Source: a virus
Virus record (IMG/VR): IMGVR_UViG_3300042914_003763
Location: 53,114-117,113 of that record
Reading direction: 5' to 3' (one strand)
DNA length: 64,000 nt
Shown: positions 45,047-52,739 of the stretch, piece after piece
Layout: every line of letters begins with the position of its first letter
How positions within the stretch are numbered: position 1 is the stretch's first letter
Notes under the pieces: model-generated
Told to the model about the DNA's origin: nothing
Databases searched by the model: none
What the model saw: only the letters and a program-made list of their open reading frames with translations
Translations under genes and position numbers: made by a program

Positions 45047-45103
45047 AAACAACTCCTATTATTTTTTTCTATGTGTTGTATAAATTCTATGATTAAATGA
45101 CAT

Positions 45104-45133
45104 AATATGGGATGATATGTGTCACCCCATATT
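45104..45133 (-). terminator. Hairpin after RHH gene
   Basis: AATATGGG (45104-45111) pairs with CCCATATT (45126-45133), downstream of the RHH stop on the - strand. Confidence 0.55.
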
Positions 45134-45148
45134 ATGTTATTGTTTATG

Positions 45149-45301
45149 TTACAAGTTTGATTCAATGTACTGGACGATTAATTTCCGTCCAACTTCAGAT
45201 TCAGACTTGTCTTGTTCATCCGTTATTTTTTTGAACATGGATGCCTCTTTTTGATTAAGATATACGACTAACTTAACCTGGTCTTTATTGGTTGACTTCA
45301 T
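45149..45301 (-). CDS. Ribbon-helix-helix (RHH) regulator
   Basis: 50 residues: KDQVKLVVYLNQKEASMFKK gives the beta strand and first helix, SESEVGRKLIVQYIE the second helix, a complete RHH fold. RHH dimers bind DNA by the ribbon. No Shine-Dalgarno is visible. A 13-bp inverted repeat (45397-45431) and a hairpin (45322-45350) lie upstream, possible operator sites. Confidence 0.6.
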   Translation of the reverse strand: MKSTNKDQVKLVVYLNQKEASMFKKITDEQDKSESEVGRKLIVQYIESNL

Positions 45302-45321
45302 AAAGTTATGTTTCGATAATT

Positions 45322-45350
45322 AGCAGATGTAGTTGGTAGCTACATCTGCT
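45322..45350. repeat. 11-bp inverted repeat upstream of RHH
   Basis: AGCAGATGTAG (45322-45332) and CTACATCTGCT (45340-45350). Near-perfect, in the leader of the RHH gene. Confidence 0.5.
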
Positions 45351-45396
45351 TTATTTTGGCATAACATTATACAAATATAGCATCCTAGCTATATGA

Positions 45397-45431
45397 ATAT
45401 TACTAAGTATATTAGGCTTACTTAGTAATAT
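45397..45431. promoter_or_regulatory. 13-bp inverted repeat, operator candidate
   Basis: ATATTACTAAGTA (45397-45409) and TACTTAGTAATAT (45419-45431), nine-base spacer. Located about 100 bases upstream of the RHH start, so a natural operator candidate. Confidence 0.4.
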
Positions 45432-45440
45432 ATACATTAT

Positions 45441-45458
45441 GAGAGTTGACAAACTCTC
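45441..45458 (-). terminator. Hairpin
   Basis: GAGAGTT (45441-45447) pairs with AACTCTC (45452-45458), directly after the stop of the 45459 gene. Confidence 0.45.
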
Positions 45459-45551
45459 CTAATTATGTTTTGGTTCTTCTTGTGGTGGAGGATTAGTTGG
45501 TGACTCTTCACCTTCTTTTCGTTCATCAGGATCGGTAGTTAGATTAAACAT
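45459..45551 (-). CDS. Small acidic/proline-rich protein
   Basis: 30 residues, MFNLTTDPDERKEGEE then PTNPPPQEEP. GGAG precedes the ATG, which overlaps the previous stop. Likely a disordered peptide. Confidence 0.4.
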   Translation of the reverse strand: MFNLTTDPDERKEGEESPTNPPPQEEPKHN

Positions 45552-45744
45552 AATTTTGCTCCAGATAGTTAGCCAGTAAATAAGAGGTAGAGAAAGTAAG
45601 CGTGTGAGGTTTTCTATCTATATAACAACACCAATTCGATCTTAACTTAATATCAATCGTTAAACCATCAAGATCCGCGTATATTGATTGACTAGGATTG
45701 TCGGATCGTAAGTTATCAATAATCCGTTGTAGTGAAGTTGTCAT
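45544..45744 (-). CDS. Hypothetical protein
   Basis: 66 residues, MTTSLQRIIDNLRSDNP start with AGAGG upstream. No family. Confidence 0.5.
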   Translation of the reverse strand: MTTSLQRIIDNLRSDNPSQSIYADLDGLTIDIKLRSNWCCYIDRKPHTLTFSTSYLLANYLEQNYV

Positions 45745-45853
45745 AAGTCACCTCTATTTAATAACAACCAACAGATAAGAAGATATGTAGTTAACCGGGA
45801 GAAGTACGTTGTTATGCAAGGAATGTACTTCTTATCTGTAAGTAATCATCAAA

Positions 45854-45997
45854 CTAATTACTATCTTTATTGAAGATAAGAAGTTTCATGTTGTCATTAA
45901 TTTCATTATCTCCCATTACCAATGAACAAGTAATATCAGATAGAAAAATATTGTTATCGTTGTCGTTGACTTGATCTTCGTTGTTGATGATAAACAT
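45854..45997 (-). CDS. Small acidic protein
   Basis: 47 residues, MFIINNEDQVNDNDNNIFLS. AAAGG precedes the ATG. An interspersed-word copy encodes the IFLS region. No family. Confidence 0.45.
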   Translation of the reverse strand: MFIINNEDQVNDNDNNIFLSDITCSLVMGDNEINDNMKLLIFNKDSN

Positions 45998-46051
45998 GAT
46001 TAGATGTCCTTTTGTGATAACTATAAAATGAAATGAGTTATTAAACTCAAA

Positions 46052-46080
46052 GGTGACACTAACTAAATGCTAATGTCACC
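46052..46080 (-). terminator. Hairpin
   Basis: GGTGACA (46052-46058) pairs with TGTCACC (46074-46080), between two small genes. Confidence 0.5.
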
Positions 46081-46099
46081 GACTGAGGATATTAACTAA

Positions 46100-46231
46100 T
46101 TAATGACTACCCTTTTCTATCTCTTCTTCAGTGGCAGGTCGAATGATAATGATATCATCCATATCAACCTCTTCTTCAAGATCAATACCTTGAAGCTTAC
46201 GAATAATCTTTTGTAGTTTAGTTTCTTCCAT
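46100..46231 (-). CDS. Small acidic protein
   Basis: 43 residues, MEETKLQKIIRKLQGIDLEEE, then DMDDIIIIRPATEEE. AAGGAAA precedes ATG. No family. Confidence 0.45.
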   Translation of the reverse strand: MEETKLQKIIRKLQGIDLEEEVDMDDIIIIRPATEEEIEKGSH

Positions 46232-46252
46232 GATGCACTTTCCTTTTCCTAT

Positions 46253-46777
46253 TTAACTAATTTGCCACTTACCATTAGGATATTGTAACGCCCAATTTAG
46301 CAGAATATTCAAAGCATAACCAGCGTTACCAGGTGTAGGTTTCCAGTAGCCACCTGTGTCATGTAAAACGCCGACACATTTACCTAGTTCCTTCTCCGAA
46401 AGAGATAACTTTTCAACATCGGAAAGAGAGGGGAAATTAGGTAAATTTTCGGAGATAAACGCCTTTTGACGTTCAGATATTTTTTTACCGAATAATTCTC
46501 CGAATCTTATGTCGGCTTTAATTACATAATATTCACCCGTATATCTCTCAACACCTAATTCTCTTACTCCACCATATAATACATCAACTGTTTCTCTAGC
46601 TAATTTACCATCTAACCAATATAAACCATGTTCCTTATCTAATGTTTCATAATAAAACTTACTGTAATTGTAAGTAATATTAAGAGTGGCTTGATTAGTA
46701 CCACCTTCACTATGAGAATAAGGTAGAAAAATAGGTGTACCAGTTTCTTCATCAACTAACTCAACATCAAAACTCAT
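46253..46777 (-). CDS. Conserved phage hypothetical
   Basis: 174 residues. C-terminal YWKPTPGNAGYALNILLNWA is a motif I recall from a widespread phage protein of unknown function. AAGGAACA precedes ATG. One word copy lies in the 5' part. Confidence 0.55.
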   Translation of the reverse strand: MSFDVELVDEETGTPIFLPYSHSEGGTNQATLNITYNYSKFYYETLDKEHGLYWLDGKLARETVDVLYGGVRELGVERYTGEYYVIKADIRFGELFGKKISERQKAFISENLPNFPSLSDVEKLSLSEKELGKCVGVLHDTGGYWKPTPGNAGYALNILLNWALQYPNGKWQIS

Positions 46778-47024
46778 TTGTTTGTTCCTTATCTAACATA
46801 GCGGTTAATAATGAGGCAGAAAGTTTATTTAATTGTTGTGCTTCTTCCCACAACTTTTCACGATCACCTTCCCTAATAGTATCAACTGCTTCAACTATTC
46901 CTCTACTTAACCATCTCAATTCACCACCTACTTTCTCATTACCTGTTTTATAAAATGCTTGAGATAATGAATCAAGACTACCTGCTATTTGCGTTAAACT
47001 ATCGAGTGCTTCTTTATTATTCAT
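46767..47024 (-). CDS. Small helical protein (paralog of next)
   Basis: 85 residues, LDSLSQAFYKTGNEKVGGELRW resembles LSEGFKLTGNDKLCDEL in the 47017-47301 product, so the two are probable tandem paralogs. Unknown function. Confidence 0.5.
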   Translation of the reverse strand: MNNKEALDSLTQIAGSLDSLSQAFYKTGNEKVGGELRWLSRGIVEAVDTIREGDREKLWEEAQQLNKLSASLLTAMLDKEQTNEF

Positions 47025-47301
47025 TGCTCTGTTCTAATCCTAATTTAATACCAGTTAATGTTGCATTTAACATTATCTTATTTGATTGTTCAATGTCCCT
47101 CATTCTTTCAACTAATATTTCATTAGGAATTGAATATAATACGTCACAACTATGAGATAAGTCACTGACAACACAAATTAACTCATCACATAATTTGTCA
47201 TTACCTGTTAACTTAAATCCTTCCGACAAACGACGTAAGTAATCTGCTATTGAACTAATATCAGTTATTACGTCATTAATCTTATTATTCCAATCACTCA
47301 T
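47017..47301 (-). CDS. Small helical protein (paralog)
   Basis: 94 residues with LRRLSEGFKLTGNDKLCDEL. The start codon is preceded by GAGGTAGAAA, a word variant. No family. Confidence 0.5.
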   Translation of the reverse strand: MSDWNNKINDVITDISSIADYLRRLSEGFKLTGNDKLCDELICVVSDLSHSCDVLYSIPNEILVERMRDIEQSNKIMLNATLTGIKLGLEQSNE

Positions 47302-47683
47302 TTTCTACCTCTTCATTATTTAAACTAACTACCCAAGTATGATATGGCGAGATCAGAGCATAATGTCCACCATTAGTACATTCCGAGAATGTACTAGCAA
47401 ATTCCCAAACTATTTCTGATAATTCAGGAAGACATAAATTATCTAACTTCTCACTATTACGAATACGTTCTGCTATTTGAATATCGTAATAATCATCTTT
47501 ATTAAAGTCATAATCAGGTACATCTTCACCTAACAGATTACATAAACTTGTTTCGTTAGTAACACATTGTTGATACGTCCATATCTCAACAACACATTCT
47601 TTTAATGTTTCGATATCTAAGTTAAAAATGTTATTTCTAACATTTTCGTAAGCTTCCGTTGTATGTGACCATTCCCATGTCAT
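47294..47683 (-). CDS. Hypothetical protein
   Basis: 129 residues from ATG 47683 (GGATGTGAA upstream); an earlier ATG at 47701 is possible. No family. Confidence 0.5.
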   Translation of the reverse strand: MTWEWSHTTEAYENVRNNIFNLDIETLKECVVEIWTYQQCVTNETSLCNLLGEDVPDYDFNKDDYYDIQIAERIRNSEKLDNLCLPELSEIVWEFASTFSECTNGGHYALISPYHTWVVSLNNEEVENE

Positions 47684-47684
47684 A

Positions 47685-47858
47685 TTATTCACATCCTGCA
47701 ATAGTAGAGTTAATACCTAAATACAAGTTACTACCACAATAAGAATATGTTTCATTATTCTTACTAGCAATAACATCAAATCCGTTAGTAGAGGTAGAAA
47801 TAATAACTTCTATTCCTTTACCATAAGCGTTTATTAATCTAGTTTCTAAATCAAACAT
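47685..47858 (-). CDS. Small protein
   Basis: 57 residues, MFDLETRLINAYGKGIEVIIS, ending at a stop that overlaps the next start region. No family. Confidence 0.45.
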   Translation of the reverse strand: MFDLETRLINAYGKGIEVIISTSTNGFDVIASKNNETYSYCGSNLYLGINSTIAGCE

Positions 47859-48144
47859 AATCAATCACACATTCCTTATACTTGTTATATATTGATATTA
47901 ATTCTTCGTACAAATAAGTATCATAAGGTAAGTCAGTTATTACCTCTAATTCGTAATCATTGTTATTACGATAATAGTGAACATACAATACAACTCTATT
48001 ATCCAAATACATTAACTTCAATAACGTTGTATATCTGACATTAGTTATTGCACTAACGTAATTAGCTAACACAGTTACTACTTCACTAGATGTTGTGAAG
48101 TTAGGTGTTACTAGTTGTTTGTTGTTAACTGATATTAATGTCAT
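47851..48144 (-). CDS. Hypothetical protein
   Basis: 97 residues with a C-terminal LISIYNKYKECVIDYV. TTGGAG precedes the ATG. No family. Confidence 0.5.
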   Translation of the reverse strand: MTLISVNNKQLVTPNFTTSSEVVTVLANYVSAITNVRYTTLLKLMYLDNRVVLYVHYYRNNNDYELEVITDLPYDTYLYEELISIYNKYKECVIDYV

Positions 48145-48259
48145 GATTAAGATACTCCAATAACGTTATATCTGTAACTGAAACTAACTTAATAAGCGTC
48201 AACTTACTTATGTTAGTTTTCCACTCATTATTGCAACAAGTAAATGCTGCAATACTCAT
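48125..48259 (-). CDS. Small protein, possibly truncated
   Basis: 44 residues from ATG 48259 (GAAGAT upstream). The same frame is open about 25 codons further upstream (NFVTDRYRYLLEFCFED), so the N-terminus may have been lost. Weak. Confidence 0.35.
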   Translation of the reverse strand: MSIAAFTCCNNEWKTNISKLTLIKLVSVTDITLLEYLNHDINIS

Positions 48260-48355
48260 ATCTTCAAAACAAAACTCTAACAAGTAACGATAACGATCAG
48301 TTACAAAGTTAGAGTTATTAAGCTTACAATTTACCTAATCATGATGATTGACTCA

Positions 48356-48757
48356 TCATTCCAAACAATGTTTAATTAGCTGGATTGGTGCTTCAAAACT
48401 AAACTGCCCACATCTACTCTTAACACTCCATTTATCAGAATCATTTAAACTCCATTCATCAACTATCCATTCTTGTAGTCCATATTGAGGATGGAAATAC
48501 TTGAATTTCAATCCTACATAAATATTGTTGTTGCTTAACCAAGTAACATCCAAAATATCTATTGAAAACGAGCAAGCGTAATAGTGAGAATAAGTAATGC
48601 TAATATCAATAATGTCATTACTATTTAAAGTTTGATATGTCAAAGAAGGAAGATTACTAATTCTATTTTTCAATTGATTAAGAGCAGTTTCAATGTCATC
48701 ACTTGTAATAATAAACAAGCGATTACCATCATTAGTTTTCACAATAAACGTTTTCAT
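48356..48757 (-). CDS. Hypothetical protein
   Basis: 133 residues, MKTFIVKTNDGNRLFIITSDD start; beta-rich. TTGGAGG precedes ATG. No family. Confidence 0.5.
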   Translation of the reverse strand: MKTFIVKTNDGNRLFIITSDDIETALNQLKNRISNLPSLTYQTLNSNDIIDISITYSHYYACSFSIDILDVTWLSNNNIYVGLKFKYFHPQYGLQEWIVDEWSLNDSDKWSVKSRCGQFSFEAPIQLIKHCLE

Positions 48758-48812
48758 TTATGCCTCCAATTAATACAAAATCCGATGCACACACAGTACA
48801 CCGGATAAACTA

Positions 48813-48944
48813 CTACATATCTAGAAGTATATCTAACAGACGATCTACTTCTCTTGATAACTCTGTATCTTCAGGATACCCGTAATGACAGATACTATCG
48901 TCATCATCCTCATCAGAGTAAATTAAATGAAATATACGGCTCAT
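48813..48944 (-). CDS. Small acidic protein
   Basis: 43 residues from ATG 48944 (AGGAAGGTGAT upstream; an earlier ATG is at 48977). Contains SDEDDDDSICHYG. No family. Confidence 0.4.
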   Translation of the reverse strand: MSRIFHLIYSDEDDDDSICHYGYPEDTELSREVDRLLDILLDM

Positions 48945-49390
48945 ATCACCTTCCTGTTGTTGATCATCTTCTAACATAAACAACCATAATAATGAATATT
49001 ATAGTTAATATACTTCATCAATTTTGTTTAAGCAAGAATAACGTTATTAATTAAACAGCTAAACCATTAAGATCCGCCGATCTTGTATTATTAATTAATT
49101 AGCAAATGTAATATGAAGTGATTACTAATTAATCAATAAATCCCACATAATGTTCAAGGAAATTAGATACACCTATCCTTAATACCCAACTCTCTCTCTC
49201 TTAGTATATAAGAGCGTTTTAACGTTGCGACTTGGTTGTTAACTCAGTGCAACTAATTAATTACCGTTAGCTACTGTTATAGCGTATCTTAACTATTGTT
49301 AAGCGGTGTTACGTGACTTGACGGGACATTACCAGGTAACTCTTGATGTCCGATCATTGTGCATCCATGAATGTAACTTCTTGCGATAAG

Positions 49391-49399
49391 TTATTCACA
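49391..49399 (+). promoter_or_regulatory. DnaA-box-like TTATTCACA
   Basis: Matches the TTWTNCACA DnaA consensus once. One site alone is weak, but it lies in a gene-free, structured stretch. Confidence 0.3.
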
Positions 49400-49610
49400 C
49401 AACCTATCTCGTTGCTTTCACAACGTTCATGGATGTAAAGCTACTAGTGAACTAAGTCATTTCATGTTCAGAGGTTTCTCTTTCAACATCTAGTGCCTTA
49501 CGGGAACGACAAACCACCTAAACCGTTACCCCGCATACCAGCCGATACCGTGAACTACGTAACGCAGTATCAGGTGATCTTTCAATATCAGCTATTTAAT
49601 ATTATAAACA

Positions 49611-49684
49611 TTTTTTTCTATCTGTGTTGATTAAATTTAATGAGATAGAAAAAGTAGTAAGCCGCTACATGAACAACTTACTAC
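49611..49684 (-). terminator. Terminator of DHH gene with paired words
   Basis: GTAGTAAG (49654-49661) pairs with CTTACTAC (49677-49684) with the word T-tract (AGATAGAAAAA at ~49643) below, and an opposed word copy (TTTTTCTATCT, 49614-49624), giving an 11-bp inverted repeat. Confidence 0.6.
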
Positions 49685-49708
49685 TTGTTGGAAACACTTA
49701 GCTCGTAG

Positions 49709-50560
49709 TTACGATATCCAATTTAAGTTAGTAACCTTACAACCTGCGGAATTTTGATGTCCTCCCCCGCCTAATTGTTTAGCTAACACACTAACATCAA
49801 AGTTATGTGTTTTCTTATTAGACCTAAAGCTAATAAGATATTCATCTTTGTGTTTAACTATTGCAACTACGAATAACGTAGTAGGATTAGTATTGTAGAT
49901 GTAAGAACAAACATCGCTAACTAATCTACTATCTTCATAAGGTATTTCAACAACTAACACTTCGTAATCAATTACCTTACGCCACTCAGCAGTAGTAGCT
50001 ATTTCCTTAATACGATTACGCTTAGGTTGTAACAACTTAACACCTGTATGAACTAATAACTTAATTAGTTCATCTTGTGTTAATGGTTCTAGTACATCAT
50101 ACAAGGTGTATGACTTACGTAATGAACTAACACATTCGTGAATCTCTTCACTATAAGGTAGATCAAAGTTCCATAAGTCACGATCCTTAACATAGTTAAG
50201 GAACGCAGGTACTACTTCATTAGGAAAGAAATGTTTCCATGTTAAAGTTGCACCACACTCATTCATATCGAACTTAGCTAATATACGACCACTAAGATTA
50301 GATAAGTCATTCATTGCTGTCTCATGATGATCAATTACTATAACTTCACAACCATCATCAGCATATTTTTCTAACTGATTTGCAGGGAAAGAAAAGTCAA
50401 CTATCACTAACCTGGAGTTAGAAAAAGAGGGTGTGTCTCCATAACAACACCCTATTATTTCTGCATCTGGATAAACTTTAGCAGCTACCCATGATGCAGC
50501 AAATCCGTCAGGACAATCCGTAGTCGGATTAATCCTGTGATAAATAATTATAGTTTTCAT
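49709..50560 (-). CDS. DHH/DHHA1 phosphoesterase
   Basis: 283 residues. N-terminal DHH domain: IYHRINPTTDCPDGFAA, VIVDFSF, VIVIDHHETAMND (DHH motif), and C-terminal DHHA1 GGGGHQNSAGC. The family cleaves short RNAs (NrnA) or dinucleotides such as pApA or cyclic dinucleotides. It could recycle nucleotides or counter signalling nucleotides. Which substrate is unknown. Confidence 0.75.
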   Translation of the reverse strand: MKTIIIYHRINPTTDCPDGFAASWVAAKVYPDAEIIGCCYGDTPSFSNSRLVIVDFSFPANQLEKYADDGCEVIVIDHHETAMNDLSNLSGRILAKFDMNECGATLTWKHFFPNEVVPAFLNYVKDRDLWNFDLPYSEEIHECVSSLRKSYTLYDVLEPLTQDELIKLLVHTGVKLLQPKRNRIKEIATTAEWRKVIDYEVLVVEIPYEDSRLVSDVCSYIYNTNPTTLFVVAIVKHKDEYLISFRSNKKTHNFDVSVLAKQLGGGGHQNSAGCKVTNLNWIS

Positions 50561-50875
50561 TTACTTTCTCACTAAAGTACAGGGTCGTCCTGTTGAGTGG
50601 AATGACGCTTTATACTCATCTAATTTTATATCCATACCTGCATCATACAAGGCATGAATAATCTGACTAATTGTTTGATGATTCTTACCTAAAGTGGAGG
50701 CTATTTCACGGTAAGTTAACATTTCATCTTGAATTAAACCTAATATCTCAATTACAGTTTTGATACTAGGCTTCAAGATTGGTAATAGCCATTCTTGTTC
50801 GCTATTAGTCAGTTCCATAAATTTAGTTATTTCAGGAGCTAACTCTTTAATCCTTTCTAAACTTTCGACGTTCAT
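50561..50875 (-). CDS. Helix-turn-helix protein
   Basis: 104 residues; residues ~52-80 read LTYREIASTLGKNHQTISQIIHAL, a clear HTH (sigma-like/MarR-like). DNA-binding regulator. Overlaps the 50872 gene by four bases. Confidence 0.65.
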   Translation of the reverse strand: MNVESLERIKELAPEITKFMELTNSEQEWLLPILKPSIKTVIEILGLIQDEMLTYREIASTLGKNHQTISQIIHALYDAGMDIKLDEYKASFHSTGRPCTLVRK

Positions 50876-51114
50876 ACTGATACTGCTGCTATTAACTCAT
50901 CAATTGTTTCTATCTCACTATCGTTAGTGAAATAGTAAATATCTTCTATTAACTCAACATCAACACTAGATTTTAATTCCTGGTAAGTGAAGTTTACGTT
51001 CTTACTACCTTCAACACAGTACCAACTACCACCTTTCATCTTATCTTCATAAACTAATATGCTACATGGTGTATGAGAACTACCGTATGTACCGTTAATA
51101 ATATTTTCTCTCAT
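50872..51114 (-). CDS. Hypothetical protein
   Basis: 80 residues, acidic, with TPCSILVYEDKMKGGSW. AGGTGA precedes the ATG. No family. Confidence 0.45.
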   Translation of the reverse strand: MRENIINGTYGSSHTPCSILVYEDKMKGGSWYCVEGSKNVNFTYQELKSSVDVELIEDIYYFTNDSEIETIDELIAAVSV

Positions 51115-51264
51115 TTAGTTCACCTACTTTCCAACCAGTAATCGGTTGAAATACGGACACTTAATCTTATCACAAAGATTAATGCTCATTTTCTATATCC
51201 AACAAAAAAATACACAGTAAATTACCCTTACTAACTGAATATATCAGTTTTCAGGGTAAATGAA

Positions 51265-51435
51265 TCAAGTTAGTACAAACATCTTATCAGGATGCACATA
51301 CACACCTGATGTTTCGTTTTTTAATTTTATATTAATTTTGTGTTTGGACACAAAGTTAACCTCTTCTATAGTTCTGTTGTTGATGCTATCACCAACTTTC
51401 AGTTTACTTGCCGGAACTGTTGTCATTTTTTTCAT
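51265..51435 (-). CDS. Small KOW/SH3-like protein
   Basis: 56 residues, MKKMTTVPASKLKVGDSINNR then beta strands. The start overlaps the previous stop region; several ATGs are possible (51438, 51435, 51426). A KLKVGD start suggests a small barrel. Confidence 0.5.
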   Translation of the reverse strand: MKKMTTVPASKLKVGDSINNRTIEEVNFVSKHKINIKLKNETSGVYVHPDKMFVLT

Positions 51436-51547
51436 CATCCTCTTCTAAATCTTCAAGTACATCTTCATCTAAATCTGAAAAATAAAAATAATCTAAATAA
51501 GTTTCAGTTTCTTTATCTAACTCATCAGTTCTATCATTTTGAGTCAT
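51404..51547 (-). CDS. Small acidic protein
   Basis: 47 residues, MTQNDRTDELDKETETYLDY, then DLDEDVLEDLEEDDE. Overlaps the next gene. Coding on the - strand makes the + strand hydrophobic frames here unlikely. Confidence 0.5.
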   Translation of the reverse strand: MTQNDRTDELDKETETYLDYFYFSDLDEDVLEDLEEDDEKNDNSSGK

Positions 51548-51552
51548 ATTAA

Positions 51553-51675
51553 TTAATCCCTACATTTACCGTATATTAAACAATCCCCTGTTTGTTCATC
51601 TCTAGCATTAGTAGCTAGAGTTAATGAGTTAGTAGTTAACAGGATTAACAGCGTTATTGCAATTAACTTAATCAT
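51553..51675 (-). CDS. Small secreted or anchored peptide
   Basis: 40 residues: a signal-peptide-like start (MIKLIAITLLILLTTNSLTLA) and a mature part with two Cys (GDCLIYGKC). Function unknown. Confidence 0.5.
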   Translation of the reverse strand: MIKLIAITLLILLTTNSLTLATNARDEQTGDCLIYGKCRD

Positions 51676-51767
51676 AATACTGTTACCGTACCGTAATTAG
51701 CTATTTATATTGTAACTTAAGTGCATACCATAGTTAGTTACAACGTTAAGTTAATTAAACATAAAAA

Positions 51768-51795
51768 AGCTAGTAACACTTTTGTATCACTAGCT
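51768..51795 (-). terminator. Hairpin
   Basis: AGCTAGT (51768-51774) pairs with ACTAGCT (51789-51795), A-run on the + side gives TTTTTT on the - strand. Confidence 0.65.
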
Positions 51796-51802
51796 AATCT
51801 TG

Positions 51803-51827
51803 TTATCGCATTACGGTAATGCGATAA
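51803..51827. repeat. 11-bp-stem inverted repeat
   Basis: TTATCGCATTA (51803-51813) and TAATGCGATAA (51817-51827), three-base loop. One of three consecutive hairpins in a gene-free gap of ~265 bases (51676-51940). Confidence 0.6.
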
Positions 51828-51856
51828 AATAAATAATAATAAATAGGTATAAGAAA

Positions 51857-51886
51857 AGCCACTAACGGAATACCTTGTTAGTGGCT
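51857..51886 (-). terminator. 10-bp-stem hairpin
   Basis: AGCCACTAAC (51857-51866) pairs with GTTAGTGGCT (51877-51886), followed on the - strand by TTTTCTTATACC. Confidence 0.65.
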
Positions 51887-51908
51887 GAAATATATTCAAA
51901 CGTTCAGA

Positions 51909-51931
51909 CAGTTTAACGACGTATCCAGGTC
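51909..51931 (-). repeat. Repeated 3'-end element, copy 1
   Basis: CAGTTTAACGACGT, four bases, then AGGTC. The same 19 of 23 bases recur at 59020-59042, each right after a gene stop on the - strand. A GAC-N8-GTC hairpin is possible in both. Confidence 0.55.
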
Positions 51932-51940
51932 GGAATTTTA

Positions 51941-52246
51941 TTATTTTACATCATCCCAAGACACTGATCCTGGTTCTTTCATTGCTTCTTCTGCTGCTTG
52001 AATATCAAGCTGATCTTCAAGAGTTGAATTAAGGTGGTAACTATTACCCCCTTTACACTTAATTACTTGATTTTTTTCACGATCAATTGTATATGATGAC
52101 ACATCAACTTCCATCACAGTAGCTTTAATTAAGTTACCATTTATTTCTAATGGTAGTAAATCGGCGGCTGTTTGATTAGCTTCCTGCATGGATTCGTAGA
52201 TACCAGCAATATTGATACCATGACCTACAACAAATAAACTAGACAT
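51941..52246 (-). CDS. Hypothetical protein
   Basis: 101 residues, MSSLFVVGHGINIAGIYESM; no family. AGAGGAGAG precedes ATG. Confidence 0.5.
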   Translation of the reverse strand: MSSLFVVGHGINIAGIYESMQEANQTAADLLPLEINGNLIKATVMEVDVSSYTIDREKNQVIKCKGGNSYHLNSTLEDQLDIQAAEEAMKEPGSVSWDDVK

Positions 52247-52327
52247 ACTTATATCTCTCCTCTAGAATGATAATGTTAACACACTTGTTTTATTTATTGA
52301 CCACTACAAGTAAACGGTCATGAAAAA

Positions 52328-52729
52328 CTATAATCCAAGTTCTTTTAAGTCTTCAGGATCATCATCAAAATGATACTCTCTTTCGAGTATCATAGCTACT
52401 AACTTGTTGTCTCTACTCAGCTTCATTTGAAGAAGCGGTAGAATAAATTGTTCTGCTTCATCGGGTGAGAATTCACCTGATCTTTTGAACCTGTCATCGG
52501 GTGTAAAAGATTGCAAACCAAATATAGCTTGCCCTAACTCTCCATCACCTTGAAGAGCTATACTGTAAGAAATCAGGTGTTCACGAATTGTAGGCGATCC
52601 ACCAAATCCACCTGTCACCAAGTAGGTGAAAGTAGCGGTAAACTCTCTTTGCTTTATTAAATTTGATGGAAAGTGTACAGCAGATCGGCGCAATCCTTCT
52701 TTCCACACTGAACTAAAATCTAATTCCAT
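52328..52729 (-). CDS. Hypothetical protein
   Basis: 133 residues, with AIFGLQSFTPDDRFKRSG. The ribosome site AAGGTAGAAAAAG is an interspersed-word copy. Short inverted repeats lie inside the gene (for example GATACTC/GAGTATC). No family. Confidence 0.5.
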   Translation of the reverse strand: MELDFSSVWKEGLRRSAVHFPSNLIKQREFTATFTYLVTGGFGGSPTIREHLISYSIALQGDGELGQAIFGLQSFTPDDRFKRSGEFSPDEAEQFILPLLQMKLSRDNKLVAMILEREYHFDDDPEDLKELGL

Positions 52730-52739
52730 TTCTTTTTCT

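Larger units (their letters stand above)
48980..49708. other. Gene-free, GC-richer structured stretch
   Basis: No gene with a ribosome site in ~730 bases. It holds a (CT)n tract near 49192-49201, IRs GGACAT/ATGTCC (49324-49351), CATCCATGAA/TTCATGGATG (49362-49435) with CGTTG/CAACG (49410-49425) nested inside, and a DnaA-box-like TTATTCACA (49391-49399). The segment 49210-49600 looks like a folded RNA or a replication origin. No coding function seen. Confidence 0.4.

Noticed and set aside
49192-49201. CT microsatellite as origin element
   Set aside because: Only about ten bases; not convincing alone.
49440-49600. tRNA-like sequence in the GC-richer stretch
   Set aside because: No acceptor, D or T-arm pairing with correct spacing on either strand.
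51260-51552. Hydrophobic + strand frames
   Set aside because: They lie opposite two well-supported - strand genes (51265-51435, 51404-51547) with ribosome sites; the hydrophobicity reflects complement of acidic codons.
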